The notes under the pieces are model-generated. The model was not told where the DNA came from and did no database searches. It worked only from the letters and a program-made list of their open reading frames with translations. 64,000 nt of DNA, taken from positions 1,087,666 through 1,151,665 of the forward strand of contig NADL03000679.1 in assembly GCA_002205965.3 (NCBI GenBank), read 5' to 3'. Position numbers and translations under genes: made by a program. Positions 24,060 to 34,100 of this stretch are shown one piece after another. The DNA is from Kappaphycus alvarezii. Taxonomy: Eukaryota; Rhodophyta; Florideophyceae; Gigartinales; Solieriaceae. The stretch's first letter is position 1. Every line of letters starts with the position of its first letter.

Positions 24060-24740
24060 TTCCTGCTCTATACATAGTAACTACTGGAGCTTGTAGACAC
24101 ACAGTTCGCGCAGGAAATCCATCGTGGTCCAATACAACTTGAGCTCCTTGAAAAGCAGTTCCACCGTAATTCATCAAGCCGAAGTTGCTGAGTTGAAGGC
24201 GCGTTGGTCCACACTAAGCGCTGAACCCTGAAATGGTACTTGAGGGTAGATCCTTTGATTCTATCCGATGTCCCAGTACAGGCAGTACTACCTTCCATTC
24301 ACAGTAAGGCAATTAGCTTGCTGAACATCCAGCTCCGAGCCCGAATGCAGCGTTCAGTCGTTCCTTCTCCCTTCCACAGGACCGTATCCATGTAGTAGTA
24401 ACCCATCAGGACACAGTATCGCTTGAAACGTAGGCGCTTGGAATCGCTTATGGCCGTTGTAAACTATTTTTTAAATCTGTCGTCTCCTGGTCTCGCAATT
24501 GCTATATTTGTCCCATCAATAAAGCCTATGCAATTTTCAAGCGCACCAGTTTTGTCCTGTACAGCCATTGCATAGTAATCAGCTCGTTCTCCTATAAATT
24601 GTGCATGTATTAGAGCCACTATTTGGTGCTGGTAGTCATCCACAAACATTTCTATTGTTTCTCAATATATCTCCGACAGCTGAGATGCATACTTGGGAAC
24701 ATCAATTCGCGGTCACTCTACCTGTAAGGGGTTGACAGTC
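24060..24740 (-). pseudogene. Harbinger DDE transposase, frame-broken
   Basis: The open stretch 24649-24464 reads MFVDDYQHQIVALIHAQFIG, then ALENCIGFIDGTNIAIARPG, with the first catalytic Asp in FIDGT. Directly after, in the next frame (24467-24354), come VYNGHKRFQAPTFQAILCPD and GYGPVEGRRND. The second catalytic Asp is expected in the GRRND box. The stretch continues TLHSGSELD toward 24300. The frame change sits in an A run at the end of the first stretch. The distal acidic residue of the triad is not resolved. The N-terminal helical part may lie at 24740-25077 in another frame. Confidence 0.75.
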
Positions 24741-25190
24741 TGCTTAGGAGAACAAAAGTTGCGAGTAGTGGCCTGTACGTGTAGTAGTTTATTTCTGTAG
24801 TGTAACGCTCTGATTTGTTGCTAAAAATAGATACAAGCATCAATATATACGATTTGTGGAAGCGGAAGCGTGATAAGCAGGCCGGTTCGATAGGTTTGAA
24901 AAGAAGTTCTCGAATGTCACCTTTGAGATTTTGCGGCTGTGGCGTAGAAACGCGGCGTTGTTGTCTCGATGTTGGTAGAAACGTTGACATGCGGTTGAAA
25001 GGAGCCCAGATGTGACGTGCGCCCCCGGCTTCTGCAATGGATGGGTGACACAAGGATGTAGCGCCAGCTCTTAACACTGCGCCGGGAAACGGCCTTGGTC
25101 TGGTTGCGTAAGGTCAGTCTCGGCATGTAGGATAGATCCGGATGATGTAAGGAACGGGTGGGGGTCCGGGTTCTAACATTCATGCTAACA

Positions 25191-25560
25191 AGTTGGTCCC
25201 GTTTTTCTGTAAAACCACTTCCGAAAGCGTATTTGCGGAATTATGAATCTCTAGGTCATCATCGCACTTCCTGAAGCATTTAAGAATTTTCCAAGAATTA
25301 TGGTAGTCCGTAATATATATATTTATGGAGTTTGGTGGGCTTTTAGGGAATTTAGGGGATTGAGGGGCTAGGCGCGGGGTTCAGTATGGTATGCACACTT
25401 ATCACTGTTACGAGATATATTCATTTGTGCAATACAGGGTTTCGTTGTAACCGACAAGCTGGCTAATAAGATTTCAACTGTTACTGTATAGTGGGAGTGT
25501 ATAAATACTGTAAAGTACGTCACCGGTTGCTTGCTTTGATGGCGCTTCCTGGGTCCCCCA
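25191..25560. other. Interval between Harbinger and Copia elements
   Basis: No gene is seen. It is AT-rich, with ATATATATATTTATGG near 25310 and a G-rich segment (GGGATTTAGGGGATTGAGGGG type) near 25345-25375 that might be the outer end of the Harbinger element. TACTGTA-type motifs occur at 25482 and 25506. Confidence 0.4.
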
Positions 25561-25617
25561 TACCAGCCACTTGTACTGTATCAATTATTTGATGCACTTT
25601 GGTGAGAGAACGTGGAC

Positions 25618-25698
25618 TGATGACCTCTTTTTTCTTGCTGCTTCGGCGTTTCTCAGCAGATTTTATACTACTTTGTGTTAAAGACAGGCTGTCTTGGT
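25618..25698 (-). repeat. Copia LTR scrap, left
   Basis: It shares TTTTATACTACTTTGTGTTA and AAGACAGGCTGTCTTGGT, plus the sequence before them, with 28593-28673. It lies just beyond the RNase H end of the Copia remnant, as a downstream LTR should. The shared AAGACAGGCTGTCTTGG contains a short palindrome, AAGACAGnCTGTCTT. Confidence 0.7.
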
Positions 25699-28592
25699 TG
25701 ATTCCGTGTTGATTCTCGTGAACGACGTTCTCGTTTGTTGTGGTCATTCCTGGTTGATTCGGCAGTCCCCTGTAAAAGCGCTGGCTCCCAAGCGTTTCGG
25801 GAGTGCACAAGATGGGGGTGGCGGTGGGTTGTAGAGGTTTTTGGTCCTTGGCTGAGTGGTTTTCAGGTAAGAAAGTGGGTGCAGGTTATTGTGAGTGCAA
25901 CGGCAAGCAATCCTCAGTTTGCAGAGAGGTTTGGCTAGCATATCGGCACTGTTGTGCTCCGACGTGACCTGGTGGATGCGGACCGTTTTCTTCTGCACGT
26001 GGTCGAGGATGTGGTGCTATGGGATATCGATGAGTTTACTGCGTTTCGTGATTGAGCGGCTGTTGGATACTTGTATTGCGGGCGGATTTTCGATGACTAG
26101 TTCGGTTGGGTGACCAGATGGTATGCCGAAGTCTGTTAGGAGCCGTCGAAGCCAGGACGTTTGATGTATAGCGTCAGAGGCGGCGATATACTCTGCCTCA
26201 CAGATGCTTTTGGCGAAAATAGATTGCTTGGCGCTGGACCAGCTGACTGGCGAGCTCCACATTGTTTGAAATATTCCGGTGCGGGACGTGCAGTCGGTTG
26301 CGTTCGTAAATTCGGAGTCGGAGAAAGTGGTGAGTGGGTGACCGCGGGAGGGCTGGATGGCCTTTCGATAGAGTATGCCGTGAGTTGAAGTACCTTCAAA
26401 AGTACTTTATGAGCCATTTGAGGTGGCGTTCATGTAGCGTGATGGGTTGGTTTATAATTTCAGCGAGTTTGTTGTCAGCTTATTGGATATCTGAACGAAA
26501 GCTGTCTGTGAGATACCTGAGGTCGCCTAGGATGGATTGGTTTTGGCGTGTGGCTTCCGAGTTGAGAGGGGAGCTTTAGTGGCTTCGAGCCAATTGGTGT
26601 TTTCGGGCATTGGTGTTGGTCGTGGATTGCTTTGCGAGAGTCGAGTTTTGTGGAGGAGTGCGAGTATGACTTGGGCTTGAGACAAATGAATGTCGCCGTG
26701 TGGGGTGGGGTTGATGTGCCATTTCAGATAGGTCGCTGGGTGACCAAGATCGCTGATGCTGTACTTGAGTTTGAGTATGTTGAAGAGATTGTCGATGTTG
26801 GATTAAAGAGGGGATGCTGGAAGTAGCAATCCATGCTTACAGTGACCAGTCTGGGTTAGCCCTGGTCTTGTTTGGTAAACAAGCATAGGTCAGCATGAAT
26901 TTGGCGGTACAGAAGGTGTTGGAAAAGGCCCTTATGGTGTGTGTGGGAGTGAGGTGGGATTGTATTGCAGTAGTGCGAGGTTTAATTCAACGTAACGGTA
27001 CGGATGGAAGTGTTTTCATACGTGCTGTGGTATCGGTGGCACTGGAGGCCAGTTGGAGAATGTATTTTTGCTTCGATTGTGACCATAGAGCGGTACGGAT
27101 GATTGCGCATTTGTCTTGGTGGTGCTTGGTAGTTAATGCAAGTGCTGCAGTGAAGATCAAGGGTCCGTGTCTGGTGGCCAAGGCGCGGACTGATATGAGG
27201 CAGTGCTTGAGGTCAGAGGTGGCCAAGGCTAGGAGTGTGATGCGATTCCTTGGTGTCATCTGTAGCGTCATTTTGTCGTGATACGTGCATTTAGATTGGT
27301 GATCGGTGGCGAAGAGTGTTGATATGGGGAGTGGAAGTGGATCACAGATGGAGTGGGTTTCACGGGAAGTGTGGGACGGGCAGCGGAACCAAGAAAGTAC
27401 GTATCGTCAGACTGGTCGGTTGGGGTATCAATGATCGTCTGGTTGGAGTTGATTATGTTGTAGAGTTCCTGTGCCAATCCGGAGTAGTCGATCTGAACCT
27501 GTTTGGCGTGTGTTTTGCCCGTTTGTGGCGGGGATGATTGGTGTCGCGACACTGGTCTTCAGTCTGCCGGGGTTTGGCAATGCCCATTACCATGTAATGC
27601 TGACATGGTTGAAATGAACCACCTGTCCTGAGGGGTCCGGTGCGAAGAGCGGACTTGCTTCAGGAGTTCAAAGTCCGTCGTGGTCTTGGCATCCGATGCG
27701 AGTAGATGATCGGATTATGAAGAACCGCGGTTGGCGGAGAAGTGGACAAGGTCAGTATATTTTTGAACGAAGTCTTTAGGGTCAAATAGTTTGTTGGCGA
27801 GCATTTAAATGCTTATTTTAACGGTGTCCAGGCTATATTTGATGCTTTCTATCATGAAATCGGCTGTGCTGCTTGCGTTAGCGATGTAAAGGTATTTCGC
27901 GGCGATCATAAGCGCGCAGATGGCTTCGAACTTTTGAACGTATTCCATGATGTCTTTACCCTCCTGCATCTTGATAGTATCGGCGACGGACTTGAGATAG
28001 TGGTGATCGCTGGCCTTGGAGTTGTCGAGGTGTTCCTGTACGGCGGTGATGAGCTGGTATGGAGTGAGGTCGGCGTCCGGTTGGATGACGAGGTTGACCC
28101 CGTCTGGGGGATGGAGTCAATGATGGCCCCCAGGAGGACGTGCCGTTTGTCTTCGTGGGTTTTGCGTTGGGAGGGATCAACGGGTAGCTTGGGTCGGGGT
28201 TGGCATGGTCACGTGCGTTGATTGATGCGGCGGTTCCTTTGATCGAAATGTTCCAAAGTGCTTAATTATATATGTCCAACTTAGCAATCTTCGAGATGTT
28301 GATGAATTTCATGCTGTTGGTGATTAGGGGTGATAAGGTGGTTGTGTGTCGTGTGCTGCGAGCTTGGCGAGTCGGATGACTTCGAGCGTGATGTCACTTT
28401 ACGGGGCCTGGGCTGCCCGTTTGGCGGCTCGTAGGTCTGCAGCTGAGGGCGCTGAGAGGGGAGGAGATGTATCCAGAGTGGATGCTTAGGCCTGGGGCGG
28501 GGGAAGGGGGAGTGACGGATCTTTAGACCGACAGTGGGGCAGTTAGCAAGTGGCGGCGTCGATGCCTATAACCTGTTAGATGTACAGTAGAC

Positions 28593-28673
28593 TGATGCAC
28601 TCTTTATTCCTTACTGCTTCGATGTTTCTCGCCGGTTTTATACTACTTTGTGTTAAAGACAGGCTGTCTTGGT
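28593..28673 (-). repeat. Copia LTR scrap, right
   Basis: This is the same-orientation partner of 25618-25698, beyond the gag end of the Copia remnant. It has about ten differences in 80 bases, so the insertion is old. The true LTR ends are not visible. Confidence 0.7.
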
Positions 28674-28860
28674 CGTTTCGTCATTTAAACAGATTAACTT
28701 CTTGAATGTGTTCACATACTGAATCATTAAATTACCCAAAATTTTCACCCTCTCCAGCGAGTAGAGGGGAGGCTAGCAAGAAAACAATCTGCAGCAGAGG
28801 TTACTGCTAATGCTGAGTGCAGCTATAAACGAATGTAGTACCTTGCAGTTTCGAAACTGC

Positions 28861-29500
28861 CCAGCACCCCGGTCATGGAACCCCGTCCCATGGTCAACAC
28901 CGCATGACGCCAGACATCAGGGCTATTGGGAGCACCAGAGAGAGAGGATCTTTAATCATTGCTTATCTTGAGTGTCACCGACTGACCGACTATCAGTTAA
29001 GAACTGCATGGACAAAATCGGTCACACAGGGACAGACTTTTCCGACGTGACATCCGTCAATCCATTGCTCCCTGAAAGAAACGGGCTCGTTACTTCAACC
29101 CCTTGATGTATGAACGTCGGGAAAGATTCAAGTTCAGGAGGCATCAAGACTTTATCACGACGTATACAGGTCTTGACTGATCCCAGTGCCGAGATCCACT
29201 CTTGGCGGGTGGCACCCGGACGCATTTGCCGTTCTGACAGACGTGGCCTGGCACGTCGCCGTGCGAGCCATGGAGACCTTCGGGCGGTTGCGATCTGCCC
29301 TTATGCAAAGACACGCTGCGGCGACGGTTTCGTCCAACGCAGCATGGCTTACGGCTGACCTCACACAGCCCTTGAGGTCGCCCCGCCTGACTCTGTCTCG
29401 TTTTCAGACTCTCTAATACGCAGGCTTGCCCCCCCTAGTCTTCGGAAAATAGCCGTCCTACATCTCTAATCAGTAAGGCACCCCATTTCTCCCCCCTTCG
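28861..29500 (-). repeat. Dispersed repeat, right copy (inverted partner at 2482-3038)
   Basis: Reverse complement of the left copy, from CACCCCGGTCATGGAACCCC to AGTAAGGCACCCCATTTCTC. It is interrupted at about 28945-29030 by a short LINE tail that the left copy lacks. The + strand keeps a related peptide (WHPDAFAVLTDVA ... VRAMETFGRLRSAL, 29186-29416), which suggests the repeat was once coding. The family is not recognised. Confidence 0.75.
28945..29030 (-). mobile_element. Very short LINE tail insertion
   Basis: The stretch from GGATCTTTAATCATTGCTTA to AAAATCGGTCAC, including ACCGACTGACCG and GTTAAGAACT, matches the LINE 3' tail at 45055-45135. It interrupts the dispersed repeat, whose left copy continues uninterrupted here. 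It is a roughly 85-base insertion consisting of the 3' end only, as expected from extreme 5' truncation during target-primed reverse transcription. Confidence 0.65.
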
Positions 29501-30097
29501 AAACCTGCATAATCGCGCGGCAGTAGAGTACTTTATCTTTGGCACAAAGCTTGTTCCGACAGGTTCTTGTGAGAGAAGATCTCAAAGAAATACGTAAATG
29601 TACCGTACTAGTCTGGAAGGCAGAAGATCCGATACTGTACGTACAGTAAAGTAGTTTACAGGCTTCTGTGCCATACTGTACACACTCTTCCGATCAACCA
29701 GATCTACAGATCTACCACCACTATACAACTGATTAATCGTTGTCAACGTGTCGACCTGTCCACATGTAGTTCCAGAAGCCCAAAATTTGCTCCCTCGTTA
29801 TGTCAAGCCGCCGCTCTACATTGATGCTGTACAATACTGTACTCTGCAGTACTGTACTGTACATACTGCTGGCTGCACACTGCTACCGTACAGATCGTCA
29901 CTACCCAATACCATTCGCCCCGCACAACTCGATCCCTCTACATCGGACGTTCTCGCCGACGACCGCGGAAGAGCAACTTTCACAATCCCCTTCCCGAAAA
30001 TCGAACCCTTCATTTCTCCACCTCATCCGCATAAGCACAGCGTAGAACCCAACAACCCAACAAAATTCCGAAAGTTGCCAACACCAAGTGAGAAGAA
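29501..30097 (+). promoter_or_regulatory. GAR1 upstream region with TACTGTA motifs
   Basis: This is the 600-bp interval before GAR1. It carries a perfect 16-bp palindrome TACTGTACGTACAGTA (29633-29648) and a cluster of TACTGTA/GTACAGT motifs at 29827-29870, about 230-270 bp upstream of the start codon. The segment next to the ATG is CA- and C-rich (CACCAAGTGAGAAGAA). No clear TATA box was found. The motif cluster may be regulatory, but the same motif also occurs in transposon-derived intervals, so this is tentative. Confidence 0.4.
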
Positions 30098-30744
30098 ATG
30101 TCTGGATGGGGTCGTGGCGGGGGGCGCGGCGGGGGACGCGGTGGCAATAGAGGTGGTTACGGAGGACGCTACGGCGGCGGCGGCTCACGCGGCAGGGGGG
30201 TGGCGGTGGACGGTACGGAAGTCGATATGATGAGGGACCACCGGATACCGTAGTTGAAACAGGCTCCTTTCTTCATGATTGCGAGGGGGAAATGGTTTAC
30301 CGCATGACAACGCCGAGGCAGGTACCCAAGTTCAACGCCCCGGTGTATCTCGAGAATAAGACCCAGATTGGAAAGGTGGAGGAGGTGTTGGGGCCGATTT
30401 CGGAGGTGTATTTTGCGGTTAAGCCTGTTGAAGGTGTGATTTCCACAAGTTTTAAACCGGGCGATAAGGTGTTTATGGGGCCGGATAAACTCATGCCTTT
30501 GGAGAGGTTCACAAACCCACAGCCTCCACGATCAGGTGGCGGCGTTAGAAAACCGGGAGGGAGAGGAGGCCGTGGAGGGAGGGGTGGCAGGGGAAGGGGA
30601 GGTGGCGGTGGATTTCGGGGTCGTGGGGGTGGAAGGGGCGGCGGGGGAGGGTTTGGCAGGGGCGGAGGTTGGGGTGGCAGAGGCGGCAGAGGTGGTGGTG
30701 GAGGTGGCTTTGGACGGTCCAGAGGGGGGGGCGGATGGAAATAG
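30098..30744 (+). CDS. GAR1: GAR1, H/ACA snoRNP core protein
   Basis: Gar1 is one of the four core proteins of H/ACA snoRNPs, which make pseudouridine in rRNA and act in the nucleolus. The sequence has the family layout: an N-terminal Gly/Arg-rich domain ([20 protein letters not shown]), the central fold ([40 protein letters not shown], a FAVKP strand, [20 protein letters not shown]) and a C-terminal GAR tail of GGRGG/GGFGR repeats ending GGGWK. Length is about 216 residues, usual for the family. The ATG at 30098 is chosen because the Arg/Gly domain starts there at once. The frame shifts by one base in a six-G run (30195-30200). The rest is intact, so I read this as a base missing from the run rather than a real break; a very short intron is the alternative. 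Confidence 0.95.
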
Positions 30745-31117
30745 GGTTGCCTGCTTTTCTTGCTGCGACTGACTACTTGCAGCTTGGTAAACAGCCGGTG
30801 CAGTTCTCCACACGCTCATTTTGTTATGTGACACCAGGTTGCCCCGCATCCGTAATCCCTCGGAAACTAGAATACTTGCGCAGAACACAAAACGCGGGTC
30901 TGTCTTCTCCCGCAGTTCCCAGGTTTTTGTTTGGACAGGGGCACGATTTTGTAGCAAAGAACTTGCTCGGCACGGAGATTTGATCAGAGTCCTCATGTCA
31001 CTGCCCACAGGCCTTTAGTTTATCCGTATTGTAGTTGTTCATGGTAGTTAGTCAATAAGCATTGCCGGCAATAGAACTCGAAAAAATATGTACATGTCAT
31101 TGCGGACAAACAATGAA
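30745..31117. other. Convergent spacer between GAR1 and CSF1
   Basis: This 373-bp tail-to-tail interval should hold both 3' ends. No gene or repeat was seen. An AT-rich part at 31015-31130 precedes the CSF1 stop. An AATAAG-type sequence (31054-31059) could serve as a poly(A) signal for GAR1, but this is weak. Confidence 0.45.
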
Positions 31118-34100
31118 CTATAAATTTGACCCCCGCATCAGGGAATCGCAGACCAATTCCGAGAATTCCTCGATGGGGATGGCAACAAAATCGTACAGGT
31201 GTTTCGGGACAATATCCACACGCCCCTGGCGAGAAGCGACAAATTGCAACATATCAGTTGTTAGATCTCCAATCACATCGACCTTCGGGTTCAATCGAAC
31301 AGACACTTGTGCTGATCGTCCATCCCAAACTTCTGGCCTGTCTGGAGGTGCTGCCTCTGGCATCGGCTCATGGGCATCATCGTCTGGTGTAATACCGCGA
31401 ATTGTTAGCTCGGATTGCTTCTTGAATTCTCGCCAGTAATAGAACCCTGGACCAAGTTTCAACTCCAGGTCTCCGTGCAGCTCAACTTGCAGCCCAGCAT
31501 TTGTATCAATAACCTTAAGCCGGATCTTGGGACTCGGGACTCGGAATAAATCGCTGTGGATCGCCCTGCCATCGTCATGATACGTCATTCTCATTAATGC
31601 AAAGTCCATGCCAAGCCTTCTGACATGTATTGGTTCAGGTGTACGTGAATAATCGTATTCGTAATTCACTTCATACCTGGTGAATGAAACAGCTGCGCTA
31701 TCTTGTGATTCACCAAATTGGTATCCACACAGATTTACAGTCATGTCATCACCCTTTATCAGCACTCTCGTTCGCTTTCCAGTTCGTCTTAGAATTCGAT
31801 CTCTAGAGGGAACAGCTCTCGAGGTGATAGAGGCACCTGCAGTTACACTTCGACCATGGCTAAGCCTCAAGTCCTGGGCTCGTTTTCTCATATGATCTGA
31901 CTGAATCGAGTCTGACGACTGTCCATCCTGAGAATACTTCTTCTGAAGCTTGGTTCTCGTCGAGTCTCTTCGTACTTCCCGATCAAGGAGTAATTTCACC
32001 TCAGTTTTCAACTTCTTAACAATGGCATGTATTTTCTTGACTGATTTCAGCATTACATGAGATGTCTCTGCGTGGACAGTGGTGCTCTCCAGGAGAATAT
32101 CACGTTTTGGAACAGATACAATAGTGGCCAGTGCATCAATCGCGAGCTTCATAGTGTGGATTTCATGCTGTCTGCTTTCAAAATTCAAGCGGTTCAAGAT
32201 ATTTGTCCCTACAAAAGTACCGCCTTCCTTTAAGGGGACTCCAGATGCAGTGCAGCTGAATATATTCTCTTGCAACCGAAGGCGGCAGCTCCAAATATCC
32301 CACAGGGTGCGAAGATTAATTTCATGCAACGCAACATGAAAATTGATAGGGATGCTAGCAGCGAAGGGGTTGCTTCTTGAGCGACAAAAGCCGACATGAA
32401 GGCCCCCGACAGCGAGGTCGGCCTTGGTCTGCAGACGACTCCTCTTTCAAAGACAGTCTCAGCTGCAATCGTATGTCAGGTTCAAAGGTCTGCGAGCTGG
32501 CCACTTTCTGGCTCGGTGACCCTTTCGTTAGCTTCAGGTGTCTGCCAAATATGACCATGACGTTCCTCTCTGCAGCGCCTCTGTGTCGGCTATATGCCTC
32601 ATTGATCTCAGGACCAAACACTTCTGCATTCTCGGCACTCTTAGGTGACTTAGGCGTCCGTGGGTGAGCAGAAGCGTTTTGGCATCCAAGAGCGCTGTCA
32701 CCTTAGAGAAGTGAAAAAGGCTCTGAGGGAATAGCAGGGATTCACTCCGTGGAGAAATCTCGCATCGATTAAACGCAAGCTTTGCACCATTGAACCCTCT
32801 ATGACGGGGGTTATTTCTAGAGCAAGTCTTGGAGAAATACCGGCAATCACAGTTGTATGGCTGCATTCTTCTCCAAAGATGGGCTCTGTGGACAGCGATA
32901 CCAGGATAGAGGATGATCTCCCCGCGAAGAACGAAAACCTTGACTCAACTGGGCCACCCATGTCCTCCTGTGCTTTGTACATGGAATTTCCGAAGCGAAT
33001 TAAAATCGAAACATCCCTGGAGACTTCCCTCGGAAGTTGGGGAGAAACAACCAACGATTTGTTAAATTGCTTATCAGCTTGCTTGTCGGATGCAACTGCC
33101 CCAAACAAATCCGTTAACAAGTTAGATAACTTCTGCAGACATTTTGGGGGGAATTCCCCTCTCTCGCGATCAGAGAAGTCAACATCAATCAAGTCGAAAT
33201 CCTCCGCTTTGTCCCGCACCATAGCCACACTGAAAGCTGGCAAAGTTAGCTTTGATCCGTGAGGTGAATGGACACTGGCCACTACACCAGAAGGACTTCC
33301 CTTTGAGTCACGCGAGGCATCTCCATCGAGACCCTCTATTGCGCCGCTCGTGCGCAGCATTTTAAAGCGAAGGCTTTCAACAAGAAGGCGGGCGTTCCTT
33401 TCCGTATTTGTCGACAGTGTATCTCCGGCAACGCTCGCACCCCCTTTGGACAAAACGTCGGGGAAAGAGCCCAAAATATCACGTGTCTTCTCTGTCGCAC
33501 TTTTGCTGTCCTTGCCGTTCTTGGCCTCTAATACAGCTAGGACGACATCTTTCCGGGGACAAATGCGCCATGTTCCAGGAACTAGAACGATGCTGACAGC
33601 GCCGAACAAAGCGATTTCCCTTTGGTTGGGTTTTCCACCCAGCGTGATTCGGGCATGGTGAGAACTAAATAACGCATTCTTCTCCCATAGTATTCCTATG
33701 AAATGGCTCTTCACCTCCACTATGTTTCTCTGTGCACTCGAGAGACTGTCGAAACGTTTTCTCGCTAGAACGTGGAGCTCCGTTGCCCGCAAAGCTAACC
33801 TCGCAGTCGAATATTCCTCCGAGTTCAATAACGGCACTGCGAGCTTGAAACGTTGGACGTTCACCCTACTAGTACTATCCTGTGCTCCAAGGATTCGAAG
33901 CCTCAGCACCACGTGGTGTTCTAGGTGTTCGAGGTTTGGGAGTCGATAAGGATCCATAATTGATAGACTGCAAATCTGCTACAAACTCTTGCTCGTCGGC
34001 CCAGACAGCAGCATCTAGAACGAGCCTCCAAGGTCTAAGTTGCCCAGAAACGGCGAAAATATCAATTCGGAATGTGAAAGTGTGTGTCAGATCGTCTTGA

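Larger units (their letters stand above)
22570..25190. mobile_element. PIF/Harbinger DNA transposon, two convergent genes
   Basis: The element pairs a + strand gene with a Myb/SANT-like domain (from 23052) with a - strand DDE transposase (about 24740-24100). Two separate genes, one SANT/Myb-like and one DDE nuclease, are characteristic of PIF/Harbinger. Both genes have frame changes, so this copy is probably inactive. Terminal inverted repeats and the usual 3-bp target duplication were looked for near 22.57 and 25.2-25.4 kb and not recognised, so the ends are estimates. Confidence 0.7.
25561..28690 (-). mobile_element. Copia LTR retrotransposon remnant
   Basis: On the - strand the left part encodes a Copia-type RNase H: a WSSAKQSIFAKSICEAEYIA stretch (26262-26200) and, in another stretch, HQVTSEHNSADMLAKPL (about 25990-25930). 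The right part (about 28.2-27.3 kb) resembles a Copia gag, and the middle is poorly preserved. LTR scraps lie outside at 25618-25698 and 28593-28673 in the same orientation. At about 3.1 kb it is shorter than typical Copia elements and is broken in many places. It is an old fossil. Confidence 0.8.

Noticed and set aside
30532-31008. 158-codon - strand frame over the end of GAR1
   Set aside because: Antisense of the Gly/Arg tail, giving a Ser/Pro/Ala/Thr-rich artefact.
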